In this document: one piece after another, positions 51,788 through 62,637 of the stretch | Layout: every line of letters begins with the position of its first letter | Position numbering within the stretch: the stretch's first letter is position 1 | NCBI GenBank assembly: GCA_963277665.1 | Contig: OY728165.1 | Span: 1,761,578,772-1,761,642,771 of the forward strand | Origin: Viscum album | Taxonomy: Eukaryota; Streptophyta; Magnoliopsida; Santalales; Viscaceae | DNA length: 64,000 nt | Direction of reading: 5' to 3' | Made by a program: the position numbers and the translations under genes | The notes under the pieces: model-generated | The model's input: the letters and a program-made list of their open reading frames with translations, nothing else | Databases searched by the model: none | Told to the model about the DNA's origin: nothing

Positions 51788-52130
51788 GGAACATCCCCTT
51801 CTCTCAAAATCACATCTCAAAATTCATTTGCCTTATTCAAATCCTGCTCAAATATACTCTTACCAATCCTCACATCTACCTATTATAACTAATTTTATTT
51901 GAATGCCAACCTATAGAGCACTTTTGATCAACTCAAAAGGAACCACCTGAAGAAGAGGTAGTAATTTTACAACCTCTTTCAATGTTTTTTCTTCATCCAC
52001 ATCCTCTTTCTTTGTTTCCATACCAAAATAATAACTCCATAACCTTATTCATAATGTGATGTTATTATAAATATGTTACAACCATATTCATTATTCTATC
52101 CATCCCTTAAATGAAGTGTCATCATACGTG

Positions 52131-52161
52131 TGTACGTATGGTTTACTATCTCCACGTCGTG
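52131..52161 (+). promoter_or_regulatory. LTR module I with CCACGTCGTGG palindrome
   Basis: GTACGTATGG..TTACTATCTCCACGTCGTGG. The 11-nt CCACGTCGTGG is a perfect palindrome around a central T and contains an ACGT core. It is exact in the 3' LTR (60824-60834). A related module follows at 52323. Confidence 0.5.
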
Positions 52162-52322
52162 GTGTAGCCTGTTATTCAAAAACATCATTATTTGGATAGG
52201 TATAATAATGAGTATAACTAATGTAAATAATAAATATAACATGTTAATAATTCTAAATATATGATATATCATCAAATGAAATATAATTTCACCACTAATA
52301 GAACCATATTGGTTCTCGTGCA

Positions 52323-52350
52323 TACGTACAAATTATTGTCTCTACGAACG
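52323..52350 (+). promoter_or_regulatory. LTR module II, relative of module I
   Basis: It reads TACGTACAAATTATTGTCTC, then TACGAACG. This is the same pattern as module I ('TACGTA..TTA.T.TCTC.ACG'), about 190 nt downstream. The equivalent in the 3' LTR is 60997-61022. Confidence 0.45.
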
Positions 52351-53679
52351 CAATAAAATTCATTCCCCAACATAACCATTCACGAATAATTTTCATTTAA
52401 TGATAAAAAATAATGTTTAAGAACATAATATAATTTTGGATATGAAACAAATACAACCTATCCATAACATTGATGTCTTTCCTAACCTAGCATTTATAGG
52501 AAAATGAATCAGTTAATGCCTGAAACGATGACACAACAGAAATATTATTAACAAATCTATATTAAAAGATCACAAGTGATATCATATTATTGTATCCAGT
52601 TCTTGTTTAATTTAATAAAAATGAGGTAACTATTATACATTTGTTTACGGTACCCTCAACCAAGTAAATGTTGCAGTTAATGGTTAATTCTTCAATATCT
52701 TCATTATCAGAGATTGTTTATACGAGAGTATCTACTAGGACCTCTTTCTCATCAACATCCATTTTTAAAAAAAAAATATTTCAAAACATTTTTTATATTT
52801 AATAAAAAATTGGTTAATGTCATTTTTACCCTTTCTTAGTTTATTAAAATTTTTATAAAGGAATATTTCTGTTGTTTTCCAAACAAGGTCATTTATGAAC
52901 TTTTCGACAAAATTTAAGAATTTTTTTTAAACATATATTACCAGTGCAGTTATATTTTGCAGTTATAAGTCCTTCCAAGCTTCCCATACATTGTTATAAA
53001 TTTTTTTTTAAAATAAATGATTTAAATTAAATTTTTTTAAAATTTAAATTATTTCAAAATATAATGAGATATTTCACTCAAATAGTTTAGATTTCATCTA
53101 TATCAACATCCATTGGTGGATTTTACACTCGTTTCTTGTTTATTAATTATGATACAATATTCCATATTGCGTTGATGGTTATAGGATATGTTTTACTGTA
53201 AATGTGTTATTTTTAGAGCATTCACATTTTTTATTTAAAATTTTAACATTTCATAAACTAGTTTCAATACTAATGTTTATGTTATGTGTCATACTTTACA
53301 AATTAGGAATGTCTTAGACATGGTATGTGATGGGTGGAGACTATTATAGCTCCTCGATGCATCAATAGGTCCCATGAGACAAACTAGTGTCTTGGCATAA
53401 GGCCTTGACAAAATATTATTTTTAGTCTTGGCACAAGTCCTTGACTATGTAATTATGATGTCTCAAATTTTTCATTCCATCATTATGAAATTGGATATTG
53501 ATATTACATGTGACTATTCGACTAGTAGAATATCCAGGTGAATACGTAAATGGAATTATTTGATTTATCATTGTCATATTAGTCTCATGTTTCGGATTAA
53601 AAGCCATATGCTTTAGTATTATACATGGATTTATTTTTTTATACTTATTTATGGATGTTTCATCTATATTGTAATCATT

Positions 53680-53696
53680 ACTGAGCACCGGAGCTC
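53680..53696 (+). promoter_or_regulatory. Conserved ACTGAG...GAGCTC block near the end of the Element C 5' LTR
   Basis: ACTGAGCACCGGAGCTC is followed by a pyrimidine run ending in CTAGG. The same block is in the 3' LTR (62354-62370) and, diverged, in LTR C' (22335-22354). It is common in LTRs of this lineage. The role is not known to me; RNA processing is a guess. Confidence 0.45.
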
Positions 53697-53957
53697 GAAC
53701 CTTTCTAGTTTTTATTTTTTCTAGGATGAGAAGAAGTATATTATGACTGACCTACAAGGATTTAATAAGGAATATGATTTTTTTAAAAGAGAATAAATAT
53801 TGTTTTTTTATTTTGTGATGTAATGAAACACATGTTCATGTATCTAGAACTTGAAAGGATACTAAACTGATCGCTCTTTTGTGACATGATTCCTTATATC
53901 ATTCCAATGTTATGTAATAGTTAACTGAATTAGGGTAACAGGGGTTAGGGAATTACA

Positions 53958-53972
53958 GTTTGTAGAATAGGA
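53958..53972 (+). other. Element C primer binding site, decayed
   Basis: GTTTGTAGAATAGG directly follows the LTR where TTGGTATCAGAGC is expected. About 7 of 12 positions match, so it is identified by position rather than by sequence. Confidence 0.4.
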
Positions 53973-54458
53973 TTTTTATTACAATCCTTGGAAGCTAGAT
54001 ATATAAAAACTCTGATTAGTGAACATTTCCATAATATTTACTTTGAAGATTAACATAGAAGAACTACATAGAATTTTTGTGATGTAAATATTTTGTGATT
54101 TTTCCAAGAAATACATCCATGTCTGGATACGAGCAAGTTGAGGTAGCTCTGCAATAGATCTACATAAGAGTGATAACTCCGACAAGAAGTTTTGGGAAAT
54201 ACCCAAGGTATCCTGGTACATGAAAACATGCCTTGATTCACTATTGGTTATGACACTCCTGGAGGATATGATTATGATAATTATCATTTTCTTTAACAAC
54301 TATTATGATTAGTTTATGAGTATATACCTCATCAAAGAAAACGTTTTTATTATTAGGGATTATATCCATAAACTGTTCAATTTAAGTTATGTGTTTTAAT
54401 TGTTTGGAATTATTTATTGTGATTCATAAACTAATATACCTTATTCCCTTGTTTAGAA
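53973..54458 (+). other. Element C leader region
   Basis: No plus-strand open frame. The two overlapping minus-strand frames (53979-54299 and 54050-54241) show no family motif and are taken as chance. Confidence 0.5.
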
Positions 54459-55560
54459 ATGACGCCAAGTGGAAGGACCGAAAACTGTATCCGTGAATTT
54501 ATACCATGTATGGATTTCCCTCCAAATAAATATAATTATATTTTGGCTAGTGTTGCAACTGTTGCTAAAAAGATTTTCTCTATATTTGGACAACTCATTC
54601 AGGTATTGAATAATAACTTTACCCGTATGGAGCACACTGATCCACAATGTAGATTATGAACATTAGAACGCTTCCTGAGGGAAAAACCACCATCATTCAA
54701 TGGGACATCAAATAAACTGGTAGTTAAGCAATGGATAAGTTCAATAGAGGAAATATTTCATGCTTTGAGGAGTAGCTAAATGGAAAAAGTTTCCATCGTA
54801 GTTTATCACCTCTTAGGAGATGCATATAAATGTTGGTATATAATTCAAAACACAAAGGAAGATGAAAAAGAATCAAATAATTAATGGATGGATTTTAAAA
54901 ACATTTTCCTAGAGAAATACATTCCATGTCTCCATCAGAAGATATGGAATGAAAACATCTTGAGTTTGAGGAAAAAGTATGATGAGAATATCGAAAATTA
55001 TGAGGCTAACATTACAAGGTTTGCGAGGAAAGATGAATATTATATATGTAACCCTAAGAGTAAGATTGATTGATTTTTCGATGGGTTAAAATCATTTATC
55101 CATTGAGAATTAGTATCAAAATCCTTCTCATCCTACAAAGATATAGTCTCATGATCTATTAGGATAGAAAATTAATTTTCTATGTCTTACAACATTAATG
55201 AAAAGAAAGAGCAGAATAGATCTGATGAACCCTCAAGAAATGGAAATAATGGGTAGAATTGAAAACATGAATTTCCATCCAATGGTAAATATGAGAAGAT
55301 ACAACCTGGTACTTTCTTGAAGGGAAGTGGAGTCTGTTACATGTGTGGTGAAAAAGGCTACCATGATCTTGATTATAAAGGAAAAAAGAGGTTTTCAATG
55401 TTAGTTTCTACAATTATAGAGAAATGGGGCATTATGAAAATGAATGTCCTAAGTCTAAGTAATCATACCTTAGAAAAGGCCAAGGGGGAAAGGCCAATCT
55501 TATGCGATCACTACTGCTACGGTTCAAGCTCCAAAAGATGTGGTGGTAGTAATTTTATGG
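54459..55560 (+). pseudogene. gag: Element C gag, broken
   Basis: The start ATG at 54459 gives MTPSGRTENCIREFIPCMDF. The capsid domain follows with LREKPPSFNGTSNKLVVKQW, ISSIEEIFHALRSS and YHLLGDAYKCW, the usual order for plant Ty3 gag. Then comes FKNIFLEKYIPCLHQKIWNE. Two zinc knuckles are visible: CYMCGEKGYHDLDYKG at about 55330-55380, with the last Cys lost, and a second near 55415 in a shifted frame (NYREMGHYENECP-like). Stops interrupt at 54657, 54778 and 54883. It would form the particle and bind RNA. Confidence 0.88.
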
Positions 55561-55990
55561 TTTCCTAAAATTTAGCCAATTCTTTATATGATTATAGATC
55601 ATCGAATTGTTTCATATCATCCAAGTTTTATATGAAAATTATATATTTCCAATTTGATTTAACTAGAATGTTGTCAATCAAAACTCCTAAAAGAAGTATC
55701 ATTGCGGGAATCTATTGTGAATCAGTTCCTATTACATCATATAAATGTACATTATCTTATGATCTTATCGTCATACCCATGATTTAATTTGATATAATCC
55801 CTGGTATGTACTGGATGTCAGACCATGATGTGAAAAATTAATGTAAGAAGAAGGAGGTTACAATTTTGATAATGAAAAATATTACCTTATCTATAAAGTA
55901 GAAATGTCACCAAGGAATTCTTATCTAGATCCACCCCCAGTTGTTCTACAAAATTCAATTGTAGTGGAGGAATAGAATGAAATAACTATG
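55561..55990 (+). pseudogene. pol (PR): Element C aspartic protease, broken
   Basis: The frame reads ANSLYDYRSSNCFISSKFYM, where the family has the D-S-G-A-S active site; here it is Y-R-S-S. Then it reads TPKRSIIAGIYCESVPITSY, KCTLSYDLIVIPM and FDIIPGMYWMSDHDVK (family: FDIILGMDWL). The order is right and the active site is lost. Confidence 0.85.
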
Positions 55991-56960
55991 GGGGGGATAT
56001 TGTCCATTTAGAGGACGTACCTATTATGCAATAATATTTTGTTGTGTTTCCATATTATTTACCTAGACATCCTCCAAATCAAGAAATTGATATTTCCATT
56101 GATTTAATTCCAGGTTCAAGGCCCATATCGATGAAACCTTATAGAATGGACATTGTAAAATTAAAATAACTAAATAAAAAACTAGAGGAATTGAATAATA
56201 AATGATTTATTCTCCCTAGTTTTTTTCTATGGGGAGCCCATGTTCTTCTTGTTAAGAAGAAAGATGGATCTATGTGGTTGTTCATTGACTATAGAGAGAT
56301 CAAGGTTATAATAATAAAGGACAAGTATCCCCTACCATGCATTGATAATTTATTCGATCACCTTCATAGAGAACAATATTTTTCAATGATTGACCTTCGA
56401 TCAGGATATCATTAGTGGTTTGTGAAGTCGGTAGAAATTTTGAAAAATAGAATTTCAAACTAGGTATGGGAATTATGAGTTCATAGTAATGCCTTTTGGA
56501 CTGACTAATGCTCCCCATGTTTTCATGGATCTATTGAATAGAGTGGTCATGGAATATATTGATTACTTTTTAGTGGTATTTATTTATGATATCTTGGTTT
56601 ACTCTAAAATCTATAAAGACCATGAGAATCATTTGTGAATTATTTTGAGAACCTTTAGAATAAATGAATTATATGGGATGTTCAGCATGTTTGAATTCTG
56701 GCTACATAAGATTTCTTTTCATGGCCATATTGTCTCTATGGATAGAATCTCTATCGATCCTTCAAAGACCAAGGTAATCCTTGAATGGCCAGCAACGACA
56801 AGTATAACTATGTTACGCAATTTTATTGGTTTGGCATGTTATTATAATCATTTCATCCATAATATTATCCAATTGGAAAACCAATTTACCATGATTACAC
56901 ATAAAGTGATAAATTTTTTTGGACAAAAGAGTGTGAGGAATTTTTTGTAAAACTGAAGAG
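55991..56960 (+). pseudogene. pol (RT): Element C reverse transcriptase, broken
   Basis: Blocks in order are SIDLIPGSRPISMKPYRMD near 56100, then [40 protein letters not shown] and [15 protein letters not shown] frameshift near 56440 is followed by [39 protein letters not shown] and FIYDILVYS. The F-I-D-D box is F-I-Y-D (near 56575), with the first catalytic Asp changed to Tyr. The thumb lies in 56645-56950: KISFHGHIVSMDRISIDPSK and LRNFIGLACYYNHFI. It is a clear Ty3 RT. Confidence 0.93.
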
Positions 56961-57430
56961 AAGATTATTCAATGCACATATCGTGACACTGCCATCAAGG
57001 AATTATATGTTTTTTGTTTATAGTGATGTTTTGAAGAAAGGAAATTGTGGTGTCCTTTTTAAAGATGATTGAGGTATTGAAAATGAATCATGACAGCTAA
57101 AAATTAATGAAAAAAACTATCCAACTCTTGATGTTGAGTTAGCAGATGGTAAAAAATGTGGGATATATAACAACCCCAAGAATTTGAAGTATATTTTCTA
57201 ACAGAAAGAACTATATGTGAAGCCAAGACGTAGGCTTGAACTACTGAAGGATTTTGATTACACTATACAATACCACTAGGGGAAGGAAGATAAGGTTGAA
57301 GATGATTTGTGTAGAAAAGATCATGGTGTTTTGAACAAGATGAGAGTTGAAAGGGATCTAATGTTCCTGAATCTAGTAAAGATGTATATGGGAATAATCA
57401 TCGACGGTGATAAATAAATACCGTTTCATA
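56961..57430 (+). pseudogene. pol (RH): Element C RNase H, broken
   Basis: It reads FFVYSDVLKKGNCGVLFKDD (family: f.vysDaSk.GlGcVLmq), then NEKNYPTLDVELADGKKCG. Next is LELLKDFDYTIQYH*GKEDK, then VEDDLCRKDHG (family: vaDaLsRK). Some of the middle is shortened. Confidence 0.85.
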
Positions 57431-58480
57431 TGGTTTCTTAACCATCTTTACTTGAATGGATAAAAAAGTCTCAGACTGGCGATGATGAGATTCAAAAGAA
57501 AATTAAAGCTATGAACGATGGTAGATTTATTGAATTTGTATATAAAGATTGGATTTTGAAGTTTGGGAAGAGCCTTGTGTTCCTAACATTCCTAATTAAT
57601 AATGGGAATTGTTGGATGATTCTATTATATCCAATTTCTATGTACACCTAAGAAGAACTATGATGTATAGAGATTTGAAGGATAATTCTTTGTGGGTCAA
57701 AATGGAGAGAGATATTGCTGATTATGTGTTAGGATATTTGGTTTGTCATTAAGTGAAATCTGGAAGACAACATCCTAGAGGAGTTATGAAACCTCCTCCC
57801 ATACCTAAGAGGAAATGGGATGATATTACGATGGACTTTCTCATGGGACTACCAATGAATCCTAGAGGGAATTATGCAATATGGTTCATTGATGACCACC
57901 TTACCAAGTCAACTCATTTTTGTTCTATAAGAAAAGACTTACAGGTTGAACATCTAGAAAGACTATATATTAATGAATTTTGAGACATCATAGAGTACCC
58001 CAAATGATTGATTCTCATCATGATCCCCATTTTACATCAATATTCAGGAAAAGTATTCAGGACTAGGTTACTGAACATCATTTGAGAACTTCATACCTCC
58101 CTCAAAATGATGGACAAACAGAACGGGGAATTCAAACCGTCAAAGACATGTTGAGATATTTCTCACTTGACTGTTAGGGTTTTTGGGATCAATATTTACC
58201 TATAGTGGAATTTTCATATAAAAATATCTCCCATTCAAGTATTAATATGAAACCATATAATGTGTTATATGGAAAGAGATGTCACACACCAACATTTAGG
58301 GATGAATTTGGGGAATGAAAACTGATAGCACTAGAACATGTTGAGGAAACAATGAAAAAGGTGAAGGTTATCCAAAGCCACGTCCAAGAAGCTCAAAGTA
58401 GGAAAAAGAGCTATGCCGATAACCGAAGGTAGGAATTGGAATTTCAAGTAGGATATCATGTTTTCGTGAATGAATCTCTA
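57431..58480 (+). pseudogene. pol (IN): Element C integrase, broken
   Basis: 57700-57760 holds the end of the zinc-binding region, where the Cys pair of the family is partly kept ('YLVCH'). The open stretch 57753-57983 is the start of the core: KWDDITMDFLMGLPMNPRGN, then AIWFIDDHLTKSTHF, keeping the first catalytic Asp. The second is lost: the family S-D-R-D is S-H-H-D near 58018. The rest reads QNDGQTERGIQTVKDMLRYF, FWDQYLPIVEFSYKNISHSS and YGKRCHTPTFRDEFGE. The link to the C-terminal domain is QEAQSRKKSYADNRR-like sequence near 58385. Confidence 0.9.
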
Positions 58481-58867
58481 GGGATGGGTGTTATATGATT
58501 CAATAAGAAGAGTATATTAAGTCTAATGTACATCAAACATTTCGAAATTCATGAAAGATTTGGAGTTATAGGTTATTGTTTCACAATGCCGCCAATTCTC
58601 TCGATTGTTCATGATGTGTTCCACATATCACTATTTAGAAAATACCTTCCAAACCCAATGCATGTAATCACATATAAATAAATATAACTAGATCCCAAAT
58701 TGTCTTATTATGAAGTGCCTATCAGAATTCTTGATACTAGCGAACAAGTTTTGAGAAACCAGATGACTCGTATGGTGAATGTTCTATGGATAAATCATAA
58801 GATGGAAGAGTCAACGTGGGAATCCGAGGAACTTATGACGACAAACCACACAAATCAATTTATGTAG
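58481..58867 (+). pseudogene. pol (IN C-term): Element C integrase C-terminal and chromodomain-like tail, broken
   Basis: It reads ILSIVHDVFHISLFRKYLPN (family: 'l..vHnVFHvSmLrkYvpd'). The tail follows: SYYEVPIRILDTSEQVLRNQ, MVNVLWINHKMEESTWESEE and LMTTNHTNQFM with a stop at 58865-58867. The tail is the chromodomain-like part typical of Tekay/Del-type elements and is almost intact here. Confidence 0.88.
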
Positions 58868-58900
58868 TAATATTCTAGAATTTCAAGGATGTAATTTTTT

Positions 58901-58914
58901 GAAAGATAGAAGAA
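58901..58914 (+). other. Element C polypurine tract
   Basis: GAAAGATAGAAGAA directly before TGTAACACCCC, the start of the 3' LTR. Confidence 0.85.
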
Positions 58915-61900
58915 TGTAACACCCCATGTTTCCACAGTACATTTCCCTTGGAATAATGCAATATCTTAGGTTGTACGCATCTAGGAGTTTTAACAATTCA
59001 CGTCCAATCTTACTAGCAGTTTTGAATAGTAAAAAAACTTTTTGAAATTTTATTTTACAAAATGGACTACATTTTTGAATCTGGAATATCCAAATCAGCT
59101 TAGTCTGAATTTTTTTTATTTTTCTGAAATTATTCAATTTTTTATGAATAGTGAAAAACACTACATTATTGTCTAAAACATAATTTTTATATAAATAATT
59201 AGTTATTTTATTTAAATTTATATTATGTAAAAATAGATACATAATACCTATATATTTTCAATGTAATTCATTGGAGTCACTTTATAATAATATTAGATAT
59301 ATAAAATTTTATTGGAATTTTTACCGTCTTTTACACACATTCTAGGCGCATTTGCAAATTTGAATAAAACAAAATTTTACCACTTCTGTTAATTTAATTT
59401 CAAAAATCAGAGAGATACAGATGACATTATAATGTAAAATGTGGCTCTATAAGAAGAAAATATTTTTTTTGGGAATAGTAACTTTTGACATTAATTTACA
59501 TGAGATACAAGTTAATAGGCTAATTAAAGGTAAAAAATGATATTATAATTATCCTAACACATGCTATAATTCTATTGGATAAATTTATTTTGACCAAAAT
59601 AGACCGTAGAAAAAAATATTATCTTTTTGATCCACTTGTATTAGAATAGGAAATTTATTATTATTTTATTTAAAGAATAGTTAAAAATTTTAAATTCAAT
59701 TTTTAATAACTAAACCATTTTTTATGCAGCATTATACAAAAGATAAATTCAACTATAAATATTAATTATAACTGAAAAAATTATTTCCTATATAATGGTA
59801 TTTTATATATAATTTTTTGACATTATGAAATTAAATTTTCTTATAATACAATGATGATGTAGAAATTTCCTTATAAAATAATGATTAAAATAATTCATAT
59901 TATTAATATCCAAATAAATGTAAATTGAGAATTTTGATGAATTACACTAACTTTTTTGGTTAATATTACATGTTATAGTTCATTAATATATTTTTATTTG
60001 AAGTGATAAAGCATTTAGGACTTCCAAAAAACAAAATTCCAAATAGGGTCAAAACCGACATAAAGGAATTTTATTAAAAAAAACTATATTATTAATTTAT
60101 ATAATATTCCTAAAATTATAAGTATTAGAAAAAAGACCGATATGAGCATTGAAATATTAATAATGAATTAGTAGTGGTTTTCTAGGATTTTTATATTATA
60201 TTTATTAGCCATTTATTATAATAATGCAAGAATACATGGTAAAAGTTTCATTATTTAACTAAGAATTAAATCTCAACGATAAGGTTTATATGGTGACATA
60301 AACCTATCTAAAACCTACTGGTTGAGAGTTTTTCAACCCATCCCAACATTATAATTTAAATAAATTATTTTTTATACATTATAAAACGAATATTATTGTA
60401 TAATAAAATAATATTTCATACTTTTCTTAAATTGACCCTCACCTCTCCAAAAAAAATGGAACATACCCTTCTCCAAAAATCACATATCCAAAGCCATTTT
60501 TCACAACAAAAACCTGATCAGATATCGTCCCAACTAGACTCAATTATTCCTAGAGGAATTAGTTTTTTTAGAAATCCAACTTAAGGATCCATTATGTTCA
60601 ACTCAAAAGGAAACACCAGCAGAATAAGTAATAAGTCCACCACCTCTTTCATAATTCATTTCTTCTTCCACTTCCTCATTCATTTTTTCCATACCAAAAT
60701 AACAACTCCAGTACCTTATACAAACTGTGATGTTATTATAAATATAGTAAAACCGTATTCATTAGTCAATCCATCCTATTAATGTCAAGTCACCATACGT
60801 GGGTATGTTTGACTTACTGTCTCCACGTCGTGGGGTAGTTTGTTATTAAAAAAAATCATTATTTGGATAGGTATAATATCTAGTATAATTGACGTAAATA
60901 ATGAATATAACATTTTAATGATTCTTTATATTTGATATACCGACCAATCACATACAATTTCACCATTAATTGAATGATATTGTCGCTCGTGCATAGGTAC
61001 AGATTACCGTCTTCATGAATGCAATGAAATTCATTCCCCAATATAACCATTCAAGAATAATCATCATTTTATGATTAAAAATAATTTTTATGAACATAAT
61101 TTAATTCATAATATGAATCAAATATATACTATCCATAACAATCATGTCTTACTTAAGCAAGAATATAAAGGAAAATGAATCAGTTGACACCCGAAACGAT
61201 GATACTACTGAATTATTATTAACAAATACATATTAGATGATCATATATGATATAATATTTATGTATGTGGTTCTTGTAAAATTTAATAACTATTATTTAA
61301 CTATTATACATTTGGTTGAAATACTCTCGACTAAGGAAATGTACATGTTAATGGTTAATTATACAATCTCTTAATTATTCGAGGATGCTTACATGTGAGC
61401 ATCTACTGGGACCTCATTATCATCTATATCCGTGTTTCTTGAAAATATATGTCAAATTGTTTTTACTATTTAATATACTATTGGTTAAATTCTTATATAC
61501 CATTTTTTTAATTTTTATAAAAATTTTAAATATGAATATTTTCTTTGTTATCCAAATAAGGTCCTTTATGACCTTTTCAACAAAAAAGGAATGAATTTAT
61601 GATTAACTTATATGGTGACTGTGCCTATTTTCTGACGTAATAAAATCATCAAAGATTTGTTACATTATTATAAGAATATTTTCAAAAAATATTATTTATT
61701 TTATAATTATGATACTTTTAAATGATTTCAAAATAAAAATAGATATTTCACTCAAATATTTTCGATTTCATATATATCAACATCTTTTGATGGATTTTAC
61801 ACATGATTGAAGATGATTTATTTTGATACAATCATTCATATTGTATTGAAGGTTTTGGGATATTTTTTATTGTTGATGTGTTAATTTTTTCCCATTCATG

Positions 61901-62632
61901 GTTTATTGTTAAAGTATTAACATTTCGTATGCTATTTTTAATATGAATGTTAATGTTATTTTTTCAACCATTTCATATGAGGAATTCACTGGACATAATA
62001 AGTGATGGTTGTAGCCCTCTATAGATCCTTGAAGCATCGATAGGTCTAATGAGACAAAATAGTTTCTTGGTGATGGTTTTGGAAAAATATTAGGTTTAGT
62101 CTTAGAACAAGGCCTTGACTATGTGGGTATGATTTCCGACATTATGCATTCCATTATTAGGAAATTAAATATTAATTTTACAAGTGATTATTTGACTAGA
62201 AGAATATTTTTGTGAATATGTAAGTTGAATTATTTGATTTATCATTGCCATATTATGATCATTTTTATGTTTAAAAAGCTTTAGTTTTAGTCTTTTACAT
62301 TGCCTTAATTTTTTAAGCTTATTTATGAATGTTTCTTCTATATTATTACCCTTACTGAGAACATGAGCTCACCCCTTACTATGTTTTATTTTTTCTAGGA
62401 TGTGAAGATGTATGTTATGACTAACCTACAAGGATAGTCTAAGGGAGATGAATGTGTTAAAATGAGACACAATGTTGTTTCTTTATTTCATGATGTATTG
62501 TGAAACTTATGTACATATCTAGTACCTACATAGATACTAAACTGATTGTTTTTTCAAGACATGATTCCTTGTATTATTCCAATGTTATGTAATAACACAC
62601 CGACTCTAGATAAATAGGGTCGGGGCATTACA
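58915..62632 (+). mobile_element. Element C 3' LTR
   Basis: It starts TGTAACACCCC and ends GGGGCATTACA. It is co-linear with 50238-53957. Where the 5' LTR has a TATA-like block this copy has CTCCAAAAAAAATGG (about 60440-60456), so its promoter is gone. Frames within it (58883-59242 -, 60396-60584 + and others) are not kept in the 5' copy and are not genes. Confidence 0.92.
60824..60834 (+). promoter_or_regulatory. CCACGTCGTGG palindrome in the Element C 3' LTR
   Basis: Exact match to the palindrome in module I of the 5' LTR, in otherwise diverged surroundings. Confidence 0.5.
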
Positions 62633-62637
62633 ATGAG
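62633..62637 (+). repeat. Target site duplication of Element C, right copy
   Basis: ATGAG; the left copy is ATTAG at 50233-50237. Confidence 0.65.

Larger units (their letters stand above)
50238..53957 (+). mobile_element. Element C 5' LTR
   Basis: It starts TGAAACACCCC and ends AATTACA. It is co-linear from end to end with 58915-62632. It contains a TATA block at 51778-51787, the paired modules at 52131-52161 and 52323-52350, and 'actgagcaccggagctc' at 53680-53696. Open frames within (52096-52323 and 53422-53688, both -) are not shared with the 3' copy and are not genes. Confidence 0.92.
50238..62632 (+). mobile_element. Element C: full-length Ty3/gypsy chromovirus-type retrotransposon, 12.4 kb
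   Basis: Two LTRs of 3720 and 3718 bp flank a 4957 bp internal region with gag, protease, RT, RNase H, integrase and chromodomain-like tail in Ty3 order. It is flanked by ATTAG/ATGAG. Frames are longer and LTR copies more alike than in Elements A and B, so it looks like the youngest gag-pol element here. It is still dead (RT and integrase catalytic residues changed). Confidence 0.9.

Noticed and set aside
54050..54299. Two overlapping minus-strand frames next to Element C gag
   Set aside because: They are in the leader of the element, on the wrong strand, and overlap each other in different frames.
58883..59242. 119-codon minus-strand frame at the start of the Element C 3' LTR
   Set aside because: It covers the polypurine tract and LTR start, and is not open in the 5' LTR. 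It is a chance frame in AT-rich DNA.
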